A stretch of DNA of 40,963 bases, taken from contig JBMOIF010000016.1 of the NCBI GenBank assembly GCA_049317465.1, positions 1 through 40,963 of the forward strand. The letters run 5' to 3'. The notes under the pieces were generated by a model. It had not been told where the DNA came from. It searched no databases and saw only the letters and a list, made by a program, of their open reading frames with translations. This DNA comes from CAIQIA01 sp049317465. Lineage in GTDB: Bacteria > Cyanobacteriota > Cyanobacteriia > PCC-6307 > Cyanobiaceae. Positions 8,192-16,514 of this stretch are shown here, piece by piece (position 1 is the stretch's first letter; every line of letters begins with the position of its first letter). Both the position numbers and the translations under genes were made by a program.

Positions 8192-9324
8192 GCCGCAACA
8201 CCTCCCTCGCCAAGGCCCCGGCTCCGAACCAGGACGACGCCCTGCGGGTCGAAAGCCGCCCCACGCCGGTGTTCTCGCTGGTGGTGGGCGGCGCCCTCAG
8301 CCTGCTGGTGCTCACCATCGGTGCCGCCGTCTCGATGGTGCAGGTCGATCAGATCCTGGCGGTCACGGGCGAACTCAAGACGCGCCGCTCCACCCAGGAG
8401 ATCAAGACCGCCGAACCGGGGGAGGTGACACGGGTCCTGGTGAAGGAAGCCCAGTCGGTGCAGGCCGGCACACCGCTGGTGGTGCTCAACCCGCGGGTGC
8501 TGCAGAGCCGCAGCGTGGCCCAGCGCGAAAAGAACACCTCGCTGCTGGTGCAGGGGCGGGCCGAACTGGTGCGGCTGCAACGGGAGATCGAAGCCAGCCG
8601 TGCGGCCCGGGCCGGGCTCGAATCGCAGCTGCAGATCACCGAAGAGCAGCTGCGGCGCACCGATGCCCTGATGCGCGAGGGGGCCGCCCCCTACTTCCAG
8701 GTGCTCGATTATCAGAAAACCGCCTCGCAGCTGCGGGCGCAGATCGACCAGAGCCGCCAGGAGGAGCTGCGGGCGGTGGCCGAATCGCAGCAGAAGCAGG
8801 CCGAGATGGCCGGAGAAGAGGCGACCCTGCGGGCCGATGCCATCGAGACCCAGGAGAAGCTGCGCCAGGTGGTGCTGCGGGCGCCGGTGAACGGTTCGGT
8901 GCTTGATCTGCAGGCCAAGACGGGCCAGGTGGTGGGGGGCGGCGAAGCGCTGCTGCGCATCGTGCCCAGCGACAACCTGCAGGCCCGCGTCGAGGTGCCC
9001 AACGCCGACCTGGCCTTCGTGCGCGAGGGGCAGACCGCCAAGGTCTCGGTGGAGGCCTACGACCGCAACAAGTACGGCACGATCGATGGCACGGTGAAGA
9101 CCATCAGCCGTGATGCCGTCGAGGCCAAGGCCCCCGGCGAAACGCCCAAGTTCCCGGTGACCCTGCAGCTGGCCAGCCAGACGATCCGCTACAAGGGCAA
9201 GACCTATGAGCTACAGCCGGGCATGGCGGTGCGGGCCGACCTCAAGCTCGACCGCCGCTCGATTCTCGAGCTGCTGATGAGCCAGTTCAGCAACGGCGCC
9301 AACGCCCTGCGCACGATCCGCTGA
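8188..9324 (+). CDS. HlyD-family periplasmic adaptor of type I secretion
   Basis: This 378-aa membrane fusion protein has a cytoplasmic N terminus, one membrane segment (~30-50, FSLVVGGALSLLVLTIG), and a split lipoyl/barrel region (IKTAEPGEVTRVLVKEAQSV, then LRAPVNGSVLDLQAKTGQVV). A long coiled-coil hairpin (~105-240) lies between, and a beta-barrel C-terminal part follows (LRIVPSDNLQARVEVP to GMAVRADLKL). It would bridge the ABC exporter to an outer-membrane channel such as TolC, which is not in the window. The ATG at 8188 overlaps the exporter stop (ATGA) and follows a HIP1 octamer at 8180-8187. The length is a little shorter than E. coli HlyD, mainly through a shorter coiled coil. Confidence 0.92.
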   Translation: MSRNTSLAKAPAPNQDDALRVESRPTPVFSLVVGGALSLLVLTIGAAVSMVQVDQILAVTGELKTRRSTQEIKTAEPGEVTRVLVKEAQSVQAGTPLVVLNPRVLQSRSVAQREKNTSLLVQGRAELVRLQREIEASRAARAGLESQLQITEEQLRRTDALMREGAAPYFQVLDYQKTASQLRAQIDQSRQEELRAVAESQQKQAEMAGEEATLRADAIETQEKLRQVVLRAPVNGSVLDLQAKTGQVVGGGEALLRIVPSDNLQARVEVPNADLAFVREGQTAKVSVEAYDRNKYGTIDGTVKTISRDAVEAKAPGETPKFPVTLQLASQTIRYKGKTYELQPGMAVRADLKLDRRSILELLMSQFSNGANALRTIR

Positions 9325-9334
9325 GCCACCGGCC

Positions 9335-10561
9335 GTGCGGCTGCTGCTGCTGCATCAGAACTATCCGGGGCAGTTCGCCCATCTGGCCGTCGCCGCCGAC
9401 GGTGCCGGCTGGGAGGTGATGGGCATCGGCGCCCGGCCCAGCCCCCAGCGGCCGGTGCCGGGCGGCTACCGCGGCAGCGGCGGCGATCCGGTGGCCGCGT
9501 GCCGCCATCCCGACCCGGCGCGGGTGGTGCTGGCCCAGCTCGAGCAGGGCCAGCGGGTGCGGCAGCAGCTGCAGATCCTGGCGATCGAGGGCTGGCGGCC
9601 CGACCTGGTGGTGGCCCATCCCTTCTGGGGCGATGCCCTGTACCTCGACGACGTGTTCGCCGGGGTGCCGCTGCTGGCGTTTCTGGAGCTCGATCTGGGG
9701 GGCATCGACCCCGAGGGGTTCGATCCGGCGGCGTCGGTGCACGCCAACCGCAGCGATGCCGGCGCCGGCCGGTCGCTGCGGCAGTGGGCCGACTGGCAGG
9801 CGATGAAACGCATGGGCCTGGGGTTCACCAGCACCGGCTTCCAGCGGTCGACCTTTCCGGCCTGGCTGCAGCCGCGGCTGCGGGTGGCCCACGAGGGCAT
9901 CGACCTCAGCGATTGCCGCCCCGACCCGCTGGCGCGGCTGGTGCTGCCCGATGGCCAGGTGCTGCTGGCGGGCCAGCCGATCGTGACCTTCGCCAGCCGC
10001 TCGCTCGAGCCCCTGCGGGGCTTTCACCGGCTGATGGCCGCCCTGCCGGCCCTGCAGCGGGCCCACCCGACGGTGCAGGTGCTGGTGGTGGGTGACGACG
10101 GCACCACCTACGGGCCGCCACCACCGCCGGGACGCCAGTGGCGCGAATGGCTGCTGGCCCAGGCCGCGGGCGCCATCGACCCCAGCCGGCTGCACTGGCT
10201 CGGGCGGGTGTCGCACCGGCAGCTGCACGACCTGTTCCGCGTCAGCAGTGCCCATGTGTATTTCACCTATCCCTACGTGCTGAGCTGGAGCCTGCTCGAG
10301 GCCATGGCCTGCGGCGCCCTGGTGGTGGGCTCGCGCACGGCGCCGGTGGAAGAGGTGATCAGCCATGGCCGCAACGGCCTGCTGGTCGACTTCTTCGACA
10401 GCGATGCCCTGGTGGCGACGCTGCTGCAGGTGCTGGCCAACCCGCGGGCCCAGGCCCCGTTGCGGCTCGAGGCCCGGCGTACGGTGCTGGAGCGTTACGG
10501 GCGGGAGGCGTGCATGGCCACCCAGCTGGCGCTGCTGCACGAGGCGCTGAACCATGGCTGA
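9335..10561 (+). CDS. Glycosyltransferase family 4, HQN-PGQF type
   Basis: This 408-aa GT-B enzyme begins with a GTG codon ten bases after the HlyD stop. The N terminus reads LLLLHQNYPGQFAHLA, the hallmark of the Glyco_trans_4_3 N-terminal domain. The C-terminal GT1/GT4 domain has FASRSLEPLRGFHRLM and the acidic motif around SWSLLEAMACGALVVGS, followed by EEVISHGRNGLLVDFFD. It transfers a sugar from a nucleotide donor in the cytoplasm. Its position in the secretion operon suggests that the exported protein, or a glycan made with it, is glycosylated (inference). The next gene starts inside its 3' end. The donor sugar is unknown. Confidence 0.88.
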   Translation: MRLLLLHQNYPGQFAHLAVAADGAGWEVMGIGARPSPQRPVPGGYRGSGGDPVAACRHPDPARVVLAQLEQGQRVRQQLQILAIEGWRPDLVVAHPFWGDALYLDDVFAGVPLLAFLELDLGGIDPEGFDPAASVHANRSDAGAGRSLRQWADWQAMKRMGLGFTSTGFQRSTFPAWLQPRLRVAHEGIDLSDCRPDPLARLVLPDGQVLLAGQPIVTFASRSLEPLRGFHRLMAALPALQRAHPTVQVLVVGDDGTTYGPPPPPGRQWREWLLAQAAGAIDPSRLHWLGRVSHRQLHDLFRVSSAHVYFTYPYVLSWSLLEAMACGALVVGSRTAPVEEVISHGRNGLLVDFFDSDALVATLLQVLANPRAQAPLRLEARRTVLERYGREACMATQLALLHEALNHG

Positions 10562-11231
10562 CAGCGATGCCGACCTCGAGCTGCAGGCGCGGCAGGCCCT
10601 GGGGGCCGAAGACTGGCCGACGGCGACGGCGGCCCTGCGGCAGCTGCAGCAGCGCCATCCGCAGCACCCCGAGGTGCTCGACCTGCTGGGCTACAGCCTG
10701 GTGATGGGGGGGGCGCCGGCCGAGGCGTTGCCGGTGCTGCACGGCGCCCTCGACGCCGGCGGCCGCAGCCCCTGGATACCCCACAAGCTGGGTGACGCCC
10801 ACCGGGCGCTGCAGCAGGCCGAGGCCGCGGCCGACTGGTTCGAAACGGCCCTGGCCTGGGGCAGCGACAGCCCCCTCACCCCCCGCAACCTGCTGGAGGT
10901 GCTGCACAGCATCGACCCGGAGCGGGCCCTGCAGCGGCTGGAGCGGTTCGCGGCGGCCGAGCCCATCGACTGGAGCCGCAGGCCCCTGTGGCTGCAGGGG
11001 AGCGAGGCGGCGGCGGTGCGGGTGGTGGGCAGCGACCTGGCCCGCTGGCTGTGCGACCGGGGCTGCCCGGAGGCACCGGTGCGGGCGCTGGTGTGGCAAG
11101 ACCACCTGGCCCGCCTCGACGGCGCCGGCGCCCTGGCGCTGCTGCGGCGCCAGCCGCAACCCCAGGAGCAGGCCCTGCGGCAGCGGCTTGAACGATTACT
11201 GCAGGGCGGCGAGGGGATGGCCGGCGGGTAG
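10554..11231 (+). CDS. TPR protein, last gene of secretion operon
   Basis: This 225-aa helical protein starts at an ATG overlapping the stop of the preceding GT4 by eight bases. Two to three TPR units are visible in the first half (HPEVLDLLGYSLVMGGAPAEAL, then IPHKLGDAHRALQQAEAAADWF). The second half (LQRLERFAAAEPIDW onward) is helical without a recognised domain. It resembles the TPR modules fused to glycosyltransferases elsewhere in the window, so it may be a free-standing partner of the GT4 (inference). Its last 36 bases overlap, tail to tail, the 3' end of the minus-strand GT4. Confidence 0.75.
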   Translation: MADSDADLELQARQALGAEDWPTATAALRQLQQRHPQHPEVLDLLGYSLVMGGAPAEALPVLHGALDAGGRSPWIPHKLGDAHRALQQAEAAADWFETALAWGSDSPLTPRNLLEVLHSIDPERALQRLERFAAAEPIDWSRRPLWLQGSEAAAVRVVGSDLARWLCDRGCPEAPVRALVWQDHLARLDGAGALALLRRQPQPQEQALRQRLERLLQGGEGMAGG

Positions 11232-12383
11232 GGCCGCCAGCAGCTCCTGGCGGCCGGCCCAGCGCAGCAGGCTGCCCACCCGTTCGGCCACAATCGCCGC
11301 CAGCCGGTCGGGGGCCAGCCGGTCGGCCACGGCCTGGCGGCCGGCCATCGCCAGCCGGCGGGCGGCGGCGGGATCGGCGGCCAGCCGGCGCAGGTGGCCG
11401 GCGGCGGTGGCGACGCAGGGATCGACCCAGCGGCAGCCGCGGCGGTAGTCGCCCTGGCTGTGCTGGATCGTGACCGGCGTGCCCGGCACCAGCAGGGCAC
11501 TGTCGCTGTCCATGAACTCGAGGTTGCCCGAATAGCCGGTGGCCACCACCGGCAGGCCGGCGGCCATGGCCTCGGCAAGGGTGAGGCCGAAGCCTTCGGA
11601 GCGGTGCAGGCTCAGCAGCACGTCGGCGTCGCGGTAGAGGGCATCGAAGGCGTCGGGGCTGAGGTGCCGGTCGATCAGGTCGATGCGGGGGTCGGCGGTG
11701 GCCCGGGCCCGCAGCCGTGCCGCCAGGTCGGGAAACTGGCCGGCACTCGAGAGCTTGAGCCACAGCCGCGCCGCCGGCGCCCCCTCACCGTCGCGGGGAA
11801 AGGCCATCTGGAAGGCGTCGATCACGGCGAAGGGGTTCTTGCGGCCTTCGGTGCTCCAGCCGTCGAAGGCATACAAAACGGTGAACACGGCCGGCCGGCG
11901 GCGCCAGGCCCGCTGGCGGGCCAGCCGGTCGGCCCGCGCCCAGTCGATCAGGTGCGGCAGGGCCGTGACCGGCACGGGGCTGCGCAGCCCCAGGGCCGCG
12001 GCGGTGAAGGCCGAGGGGCACCAGAGCTGGTCGAGGCCGGCGAAACCCCAGTCCCAGCCGGTGGGGAACTGCTCCAGCTCCCAGGCCCAGAAGCCGATGC
12101 GCAGGGGCGCCTGCAGCTGCAGCCGCCGCCCGAGGCTGTCGCTGCTGCGCAGCACGTTGGGGTTGGTGTGGATCAGGTCGATCAGCGCCGGCCCCTCAGG
12201 CCCCCGGTCGGGCAACGGATGGTCGCCGGGATGGCTGCTGAGGGGCAGGTCGCACCAGCGCACCTGCAGCCCGGCGGCCTCGAGGGCCCGGGCGGTGCAG
12301 CGGGCCCCTTCGCCGAGGCCGAAGGAGCCGCTGAGGTGTCCCCAGAGGTTCACCAGCACGGGGCCGGGTGCGGATGGGGCCAT
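11196..12383 (-). CDS. Glycosyltransferase family 4
   Basis: This 395-aa GT-B enzyme starts MAPSAPGPVLVNLWGHL with SGSFGLGEGAR, typical of transferases that bind the acceptor through an N-terminal Gly-rich loop. The C-terminal domain shows VLYAFDGWSTEGRKNP and VLLSLHRSEGFGLTLAEAM with the EX7E pair, then GLPVVATGYSGNLEFM. Such enzymes commonly act in O-antigen or S-layer glycan synthesis as mannosyl- or related transferases (family knowledge). The ATG at 12383 is the first in-frame Met before the glycan-binding loop; further upstream the frame is Pro/Gln-rich antisense of the next gene. It is divergent from the TPR-GT2 gene with only 30 bases between start codons, and convergent with the TPR gene. 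Confidence 0.88.
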   Translation of the reverse strand: MAPSAPGPVLVNLWGHLSGSFGLGEGARCTARALEAAGLQVRWCDLPLSSHPGDHPLPDRGPEGPALIDLIHTNPNVLRSSDSLGRRLQLQAPLRIGFWAWELEQFPTGWDWGFAGLDQLWCPSAFTAAALGLRSPVPVTALPHLIDWARADRLARQRAWRRRPAVFTVLYAFDGWSTEGRKNPFAVIDAFQMAFPRDGEGAPAARLWLKLSSAGQFPDLAARLRARATADPRIDLIDRHLSPDAFDALYRDADVLLSLHRSEGFGLTLAEAMAAGLPVVATGYSGNLEFMDSDSALLVPGTPVTIQHSQGDYRRGCRWVDPCVATAAGHLRRLAADPAAARRLAMAGRQAVADRLAPDRLAAIVAERVGSLLRWAGRQELLAALPAGHPLAALQ

Positions 12384-12413
12384 GCTGGCATCGACCGGCA
12401 CATCGCCTGCGCC

Positions 12414-14222
12414 ATGGCCGCCGACGCGCTGTACCAGCAGGGTCGCGACGCTTTCGAGCGGGGCGAGGCCGAACGGGCCGAGGCCCTGTTCTGGGCCTGC
12501 CTGGCCGAAGGCGGCCCCCACGGGGCGGCGCTGCACTACCTGGGGCTGCGGCGGCGGCAGCAGGGCCGACCGGCCGAAGCCCTGGCGCTGCAGCGGGCCA
12601 GCGGCCGGGTGCATCCGCAGCTGGGCTGGAACTGGCTGGCGGCGGCCGAACTGCTCGAGCAGCAGGGGCGCTGGGGGGCGGCGGCCGATGCCTTCCGCCG
12701 GGCGGCGGCGGCCCTGCCGGGGGAACCGTGGGTGGGCCTGCGCTGGAAGGAACTGGAGGGCCTGGCGGCCCTGCGGGGGGAACGGCTGGCCCGGGGGCTG
12801 AGCCTGCGGGCCTACCGGCTGTGGCAGCGGCGCCTGGAACCCCGGCCGGCGGCGGGCTTCACACCGCTGCCAGCGGGCTGGCGGCTGCTGCGCGACCCCC
12901 ACTGCCAGCTGCGGCCCGACCTGGGGGCCCAGCTGGCGACCCTGCTGGACGAGGCAGCGGCCCGGGGGGAACCCGAACCCGACCTGGTGTACGGCGATGA
13001 AGACCGGCTCGAGAGCGGCGGCCGCCGCTGCGACCCGTGGTTCAAGCCCGGCTGGGTGCCCGAGAGCTTCTGGGCCACCCCCTGGCTCGACAGCCACAGC
13101 CTCTGGCGCCAGGCCTGGCTTGACGCCCGGGGCCTGCCGCCACCGCCGGCCGAACCGCTGCAGCGCTTCGCCTGGCAGCTGCGGGCCCTCGAGGCGAGGC
13201 CGCGCATCGTGGCCCTGCCGCGGATCCTGGCCCACCGGCCCTCACCGACAACGACCACAGCCGCCGCCGCCGCGGTGCTGGCCGACCACCTGGGGCGCCA
13301 GGGGGAACGGCTGGCGATGGTGACCGCCGACGGCGACGGTTACCGGCTGCAGTGGGCCCTGCCGGCGGCACCGCCGCTGATCAGCGTGGTGGTGCCCACC
13401 CGCGACCGGCCCGACCTGCTGGCCCGCTGCCTCGAGGGGCTGCGCCAGGGGGCGGCCGCCAGCCCGCAGGTGCGGCTGGAGCCGTGGGTGGTCGACAACG
13501 GCTCGCGGCTGCAGGCCACGGCCGACCTGCTGCAGCGCTGGCAGCAGCAGCCGGGGCTGCGGCTGCAGGTGCTGACGCGGGATGAACCGTTCAACTGGAG
13601 CCGGCTCAACAATGCCGCCGCCCGGGTGGCCCGCGGCGAGCTGCTGCTGTGCCTCAACAACGACGTGATGGGGCCGGCGACGCCGTGGCTGGCGCGGCTG
13701 GCGGGCCAGGCCCTGCGGCCGGCGGTGGGGGCGGTGGGGGCGGTGCTGCTGCATGCCGACGGCACGATCCAGCATGCGGGGGTGGTGACGGGGCTGGGCA
13801 GCGGCTGCGAACACCCCTACCGCCACCTGCCCGAGCAGCACGGGGTGCACCGGGGCCGCAGCCGCCGGCTCACGGGCTGGGGCCTGGTGACGGGGGCCTG
13901 CCTGATGGTGCGGCGGGCGCTGTTTCTGGCCAGCGGCGGCTTCGATCCGGCGTTTCCGGTGGAATACAACGATGTGGACCTGTGCCTGCGGCTGGGGGCG
14001 GCGGGCTACCGGCAGCTGGTGCCCGACGGGGTGGTGCTGCGCCACGACGAAGCCTCGACCCGCGATGTGAAGCGCAGCGCCACGGCCCTGCCGGCCCGGG
14101 AACGCATCGAACGGCTGTGGCCGGCGGCCCTGGCGGGCGAAGGCCCCTGGTGGCCGGCGGCCAGCAGCAGCCGGCACCTCGACGGGCGGCCGAGGGAGTT
14201 CGACCCCCTGGGCTGGACCTAG
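12414..14222 (+). CDS. TPR-fused glycosyltransferase family 2
   Basis: This 602-aa protein has an N-terminal helical repeat region (~1-125, LYQQGRDAFERGEAERAEAL). Next comes a partial GT-A-like segment (~175-290, LVYGDEDRLESGGRRCDPWF), as found in O-antigen transferases with two half domains. A full GT2 domain (~330-560) follows. Its motifs are SVVVPTRDRPDLLARCLEGL, VDNGS, LCLNNDV as the DxD equivalent, and a late VEYNDVDLCLRLGAAGYR catalytic region. Rhamnosyl-type transferases share this layout, but the donor is unproven. The ATG at 12414 starts the TPR. Its stop overlaps the convergent TPR gene by four bases. It may use the unit supplied by the CDP-sugar genes in this window (speculative). 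Confidence 0.88.
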   Translation: MAADALYQQGRDAFERGEAERAEALFWACLAEGGPHGAALHYLGLRRRQQGRPAEALALQRASGRVHPQLGWNWLAAAELLEQQGRWGAAADAFRRAAAALPGEPWVGLRWKELEGLAALRGERLARGLSLRAYRLWQRRLEPRPAAGFTPLPAGWRLLRDPHCQLRPDLGAQLATLLDEAAARGEPEPDLVYGDEDRLESGGRRCDPWFKPGWVPESFWATPWLDSHSLWRQAWLDARGLPPPPAEPLQRFAWQLRALEARPRIVALPRILAHRPSPTTTTAAAAAVLADHLGRQGERLAMVTADGDGYRLQWALPAAPPLISVVVPTRDRPDLLARCLEGLRQGAAASPQVRLEPWVVDNGSRLQATADLLQRWQQQPGLRLQVLTRDEPFNWSRLNNAAARVARGELLLCLNNDVMGPATPWLARLAGQALRPAVGAVGAVLLHADGTIQHAGVVTGLGSGCEHPYRHLPEQHGVHRGRSRRLTGWGLVTGACLMVRRALFLASGGFDPAFPVEYNDVDLCLRLGAAGYRQLVPDGVVLRHDEASTRDVKRSATALPARERIERLWPAALAGEGPWWPAASSSRHLDGRPREFDPLGWT

Positions 14223-14914
14223 GCCGGCGGCACGCCGCGGCGGTCGAGCAGCAGGCGAAAGCGTTCGACCGCCAGGGCGAGGCGGTCGGGGGCCGGCAGC
14301 TGCTCGTGGGAGGGGGGCATGGGCCGGTCGGGCCAGAGGCTGCGCCAGGCCTCGTCGTCTTCGTGGCGCACGAGGGCCTGCTCCACATCGGCCAGGGCCA
14401 CCTCGATGGGCCGCAGGTGGTCGGGATCGCTGACGCGCTGGCGTTCGAGGGCTTCGCGGAAGCTGCGGGCGGCCGCCACCCGTTCCCCCTGGGCCTCCTG
14501 CAGGCGGCCGATCTCGAACCAGCACCAGGGAAAGGTGGGGGCCAGTTCGGCGCAGCGGTGCTGGGCGGCAATGGCCTCGCTGCGGCGGCCGGCCCGGGCC
14601 AGGCAATGGCCGTGCAGGTGGTGGCCGTAGGCAAAGCCGGGGTTGAGCTGCACGGCCCGGCCGGCGAGGCTGAGGGCTTCGCGGCTTTCGCCCAGTTCGT
14701 GGCAAGCCTTGGCCGACAGATAGGCGACGTAGGCTTCGAGGTCAGACCCCTTGGGCACGTGGGCCAGCTGCTGCAGAAACACGCGCCGCAGGGTGGGCCA
14801 GTCGCCGCTGGCCTCGAGCTGGCTGCCCAGCAGCTGCAGCAGGCCGGGATCACCGGGCATGGCCAGCAACCCCTGGATCAGGGTCTCGGTCTGGGGCTGC
14901 ACCGACGCAGGCAA
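14219..14914 (-). CDS. TPR protein with TTG start
   Basis: This 231-aa protein is built almost wholly of TPR units, for example AVQLNPGFAYGHHLHGHCLARAGRRSEAIAAQ and FPWCWFEIGRLQEAQGERVAAARSF in sequence, with a short helical tail. I chose the TTG at 14914 because GGAGGT lies seven bases upstream. The nearest ATG upstream is out of frame, and the in-frame sequence further back is low-complexity antisense of the next gene. No enzyme domain is visible; it is probably a docking partner. Its start is 29 bases from the divergent gene at 14944. Confidence 0.72.
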   Translation of the reverse strand: MPASVQPQTETLIQGLLAMPGDPGLLQLLGSQLEASGDWPTLRRVFLQQLAHVPKGSDLEAYVAYLSAKACHELGESREALSLAGRAVQLNPGFAYGHHLHGHCLARAGRRSEAIAAQHRCAELAPTFPWCWFEIGRLQEAQGERVAAARSFREALERQRVSDPDHLRPIEVALADVEQALVRHEDDEAWRSLWPDRPMPPSHEQLPAPDRLALAVERFRLLLDRRGVPPA

Positions 14915-14920
14915 AAACGA

Positions 14921-14926
14921 ACCTCC
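14921..14926 (-). promoter_or_regulatory. Shine-Dalgarno GGAGGT supporting a TTG start
   Basis: On the minus strand GGAGGT is followed by seven bases and then TTG at 14914. It fixes the otherwise start-less TPR frame. The overlapping ATG at 14929 opens a different frame that antisenses the neighbouring gene and is not believable. Confidence 0.6.
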
Positions 14927-14943
14927 ATTCTGCGGCGACAAGC

Positions 14944-15714
14944 ATGACGGCCTGGGCTGAACCGGCAGCAGAACCGGCCTGGATCTATGCCCTGCCGGGC
15001 AGCAGCCTGGTGCCGGGGCTGCCGGCCGGTGCCCCACCCCTCGAGGCCCTTGACCACCAGGCCGGACCCTGGCGGGCCTTGCTGCTGTATGGGCCGCCGC
15101 CGCTGGCCCTGGCGAGCCTGGCCCGGAATGAGCAGACCCTGGACGACTGGCGACGGCAGCTGCAGCTGGCGGGCCAGCTCAAACGACGCCACCGCCAGCG
15201 CCTCACGCTGCTCAACACCGCCACCCTCTCGGCGGAGGCTGCGGCAGACCTGCAGCGGCAGTGGCCCGAACTGCAGCCCGGCAGCAACGGGGCGGAGCCG
15301 CCGCCGTGGCCGTCGGCCCTGCTGACGCTGGCGGCGCAGACCGTGCTGCGGCTCGATCCGGCCCTGCGGGCGGCCTGCCTGGACCTCGAAGCCGAAGCCG
15401 ACGGAGCCGACGACGAAACGACGGCCACCTGGCGACACGACCCGTCGGCCGACGACTGGCTGCTGCTGCTGCGCCAGTGGGGCGGCAGCGCTGGCTCGCC
15501 AGGGTCCCCCTCCAGACCCGGGGCCAGCCCCAGCGAGCAGAGCCGGCAGCTGCGGCGGCAAGGGGAATGGCTGCAACTGCTGAGCGACCACGAAGCCCAG
15601 CTGGAACACGAGCTGGCGAGCCACCTGGCCACGGCGCAGGCGATGGCGGGGCTGCTGCCCCTGCTCGAGGCGCAGCTGGCCAGGGCGCGCAGGGCGCTGG
15701 AGCAGACGCCATGA
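14944..15714 (+). CDS. Uncharacterised 256-aa protein
   Basis: I do not recognise this family. The N-terminal half alternates short strands and helices (WIYALPGSSLVPGLP, then WRALLLYGPPPLALASLA), a pattern that could be a small Rossmann-like fold. The last ~65 residues (LRRQGEWLQLLSDHEAQLEHE onward) form a long charged helix, probably a coiled coil. There is no signal peptide or membrane segment. Its stop overlaps the next ATG (ATGA), so the two unknown proteins are co-translated and may form a complex (inference). The real reading frame is supported by high third-position GC and the coupled start. It is divergent from the TTG-started TPR gene with 29 bases between. Confidence 0.7.
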   Translation: MTAWAEPAAEPAWIYALPGSSLVPGLPAGAPPLEALDHQAGPWRALLLYGPPPLALASLARNEQTLDDWRRQLQLAGQLKRRHRQRLTLLNTATLSAEAAADLQRQWPELQPGSNGAEPPPWPSALLTLAAQTVLRLDPALRAACLDLEAEADGADDETTATWRHDPSADDWLLLLRQWGGSAGSPGSPSRPGASPSEQSRQLRRQGEWLQLLSDHEAQLEHELASHLATAQAMAGLLPLLEAQLARARRALEQTP

Positions 15715-16514
15715 ACGAGACCCCAGCCCTGCGGGTGACCCTCGAGACGCTGCTCGAGCTGCCGTTGGCCAGCGACGCGCTCGCGACCGTGTGGCGCGAG
15801 GCGATGGGATGGACCGCCGAGCCGGCCCTGCGGCGCCGACTGGCGCTGGAACTGGCGGTGCTGGAGCTCGACCGATGCCGGGAACTGGGGGAATCCGAGG
15901 GTTGGGCGACGGTGCTGCCACGGCTCGAAGGCTGGGAGGCCACCTGGCAGAACCTGTGCGCCGTGAGCAGCGACGACGATCTGGACATTTGCCGCCCCCA
16001 GTGGCAGGGCGCCATGAACCGGCTGCTCACGGCGCTGCAGCAGCACCTCAACACCAGCATGCAGGCCCCCCCGGCCCTCGACAGCGAGACAGCAGAACTG
16101 GACGGTTGGGCCGAACTGCTGTGGTGGTGCTGGCAGCGGCGGGATCCCACGGGGGGTGATGGGCCGATGCGCGAGAGGCTCTGCCGGCTGGGGGCCATCG
16201 CCTGGTCGACCCTGGCAGGGTTCCGAGGGGGCACGCCGGCGGGTCTGCAGGCCAGCGGCCGGGCCCAGGCCCTGCTGGTCGAACTGGCGCACCAGACGCC
16301 GCCGGATGTGGTGTGGATCCGCAATGGGCTGCAGGACGGGCTGGCGCAGCATCTGGCGGCCGGTGCTCCGGCCGGTGGAAACTGGGGCCCATGGATGGCG
16401 TGGGCTGAGCTGATTGTGGAGCGAAGCCCCAGTGGTGAGGAACGGCAGGAGCTGGACAATCAGCTGTGGCCGGCAAGGGCGGCCCTGGAGATCGCCGAGA
16501 CGCTCGGGGTCTAA
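15711..16514 (+). CDS. Uncharacterised Trp-rich helical protein
   Basis: This 267-aa product starts MNETPALRVTLETLLELPL at an ATG that overlaps the preceding stop. It is rich in Leu, Trp and Ala and appears all-helical (WAELLWWCWQRRDP, ARAALEIAETLGV at the end). No domain is recognised; a degenerate TPR-like solenoid is possible. Longer upstream extension of the frame runs antisense-like through the preceding gene and is rejected. Its stop shares bases with the stop of the small minus-strand gene. Confidence 0.68.
   Translation: MNETPALRVTLETLLELPLASDALATVWREAMGWTAEPALRRRLALELAVLELDRCRELGESEGWATVLPRLEGWEATWQNLCAVSSDDDLDICRPQWQGAMNRLLTALQQHLNTSMQAPPALDSETAELDGWAELLWWCWQRRDPTGGDGPMRERLCRLGAIAWSTLAGFRGGTPAGLQASGRAQALLVELAHQTPPDVVWIRNGLQDGLAQHLAAGAPAGGNWGPWMAWAELIVERSPSGEERQELDNQLWPARAALEIAETLGV

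Noticed and set aside
9287..10555. 422-aa minus-strand open frame
   Set aside because: Antisense of the GT4 with HQNYPGQF; composition typical of a shadow frame.
12384..13235. N-terminal extension of the minus-strand GT4
   Set aside because: Pro/Gln/Gly-rich antisense of the divergent TPR-GT2 gene; the GT4 fold starts at MAPSAPG.
14878..15921. 347-aa minus-strand open frame starting upstream of ATG 14929
   Set aside because: Its MEVRFCLRR end is out of frame with the TPR protein and the rest antisenses the gene at 14944.
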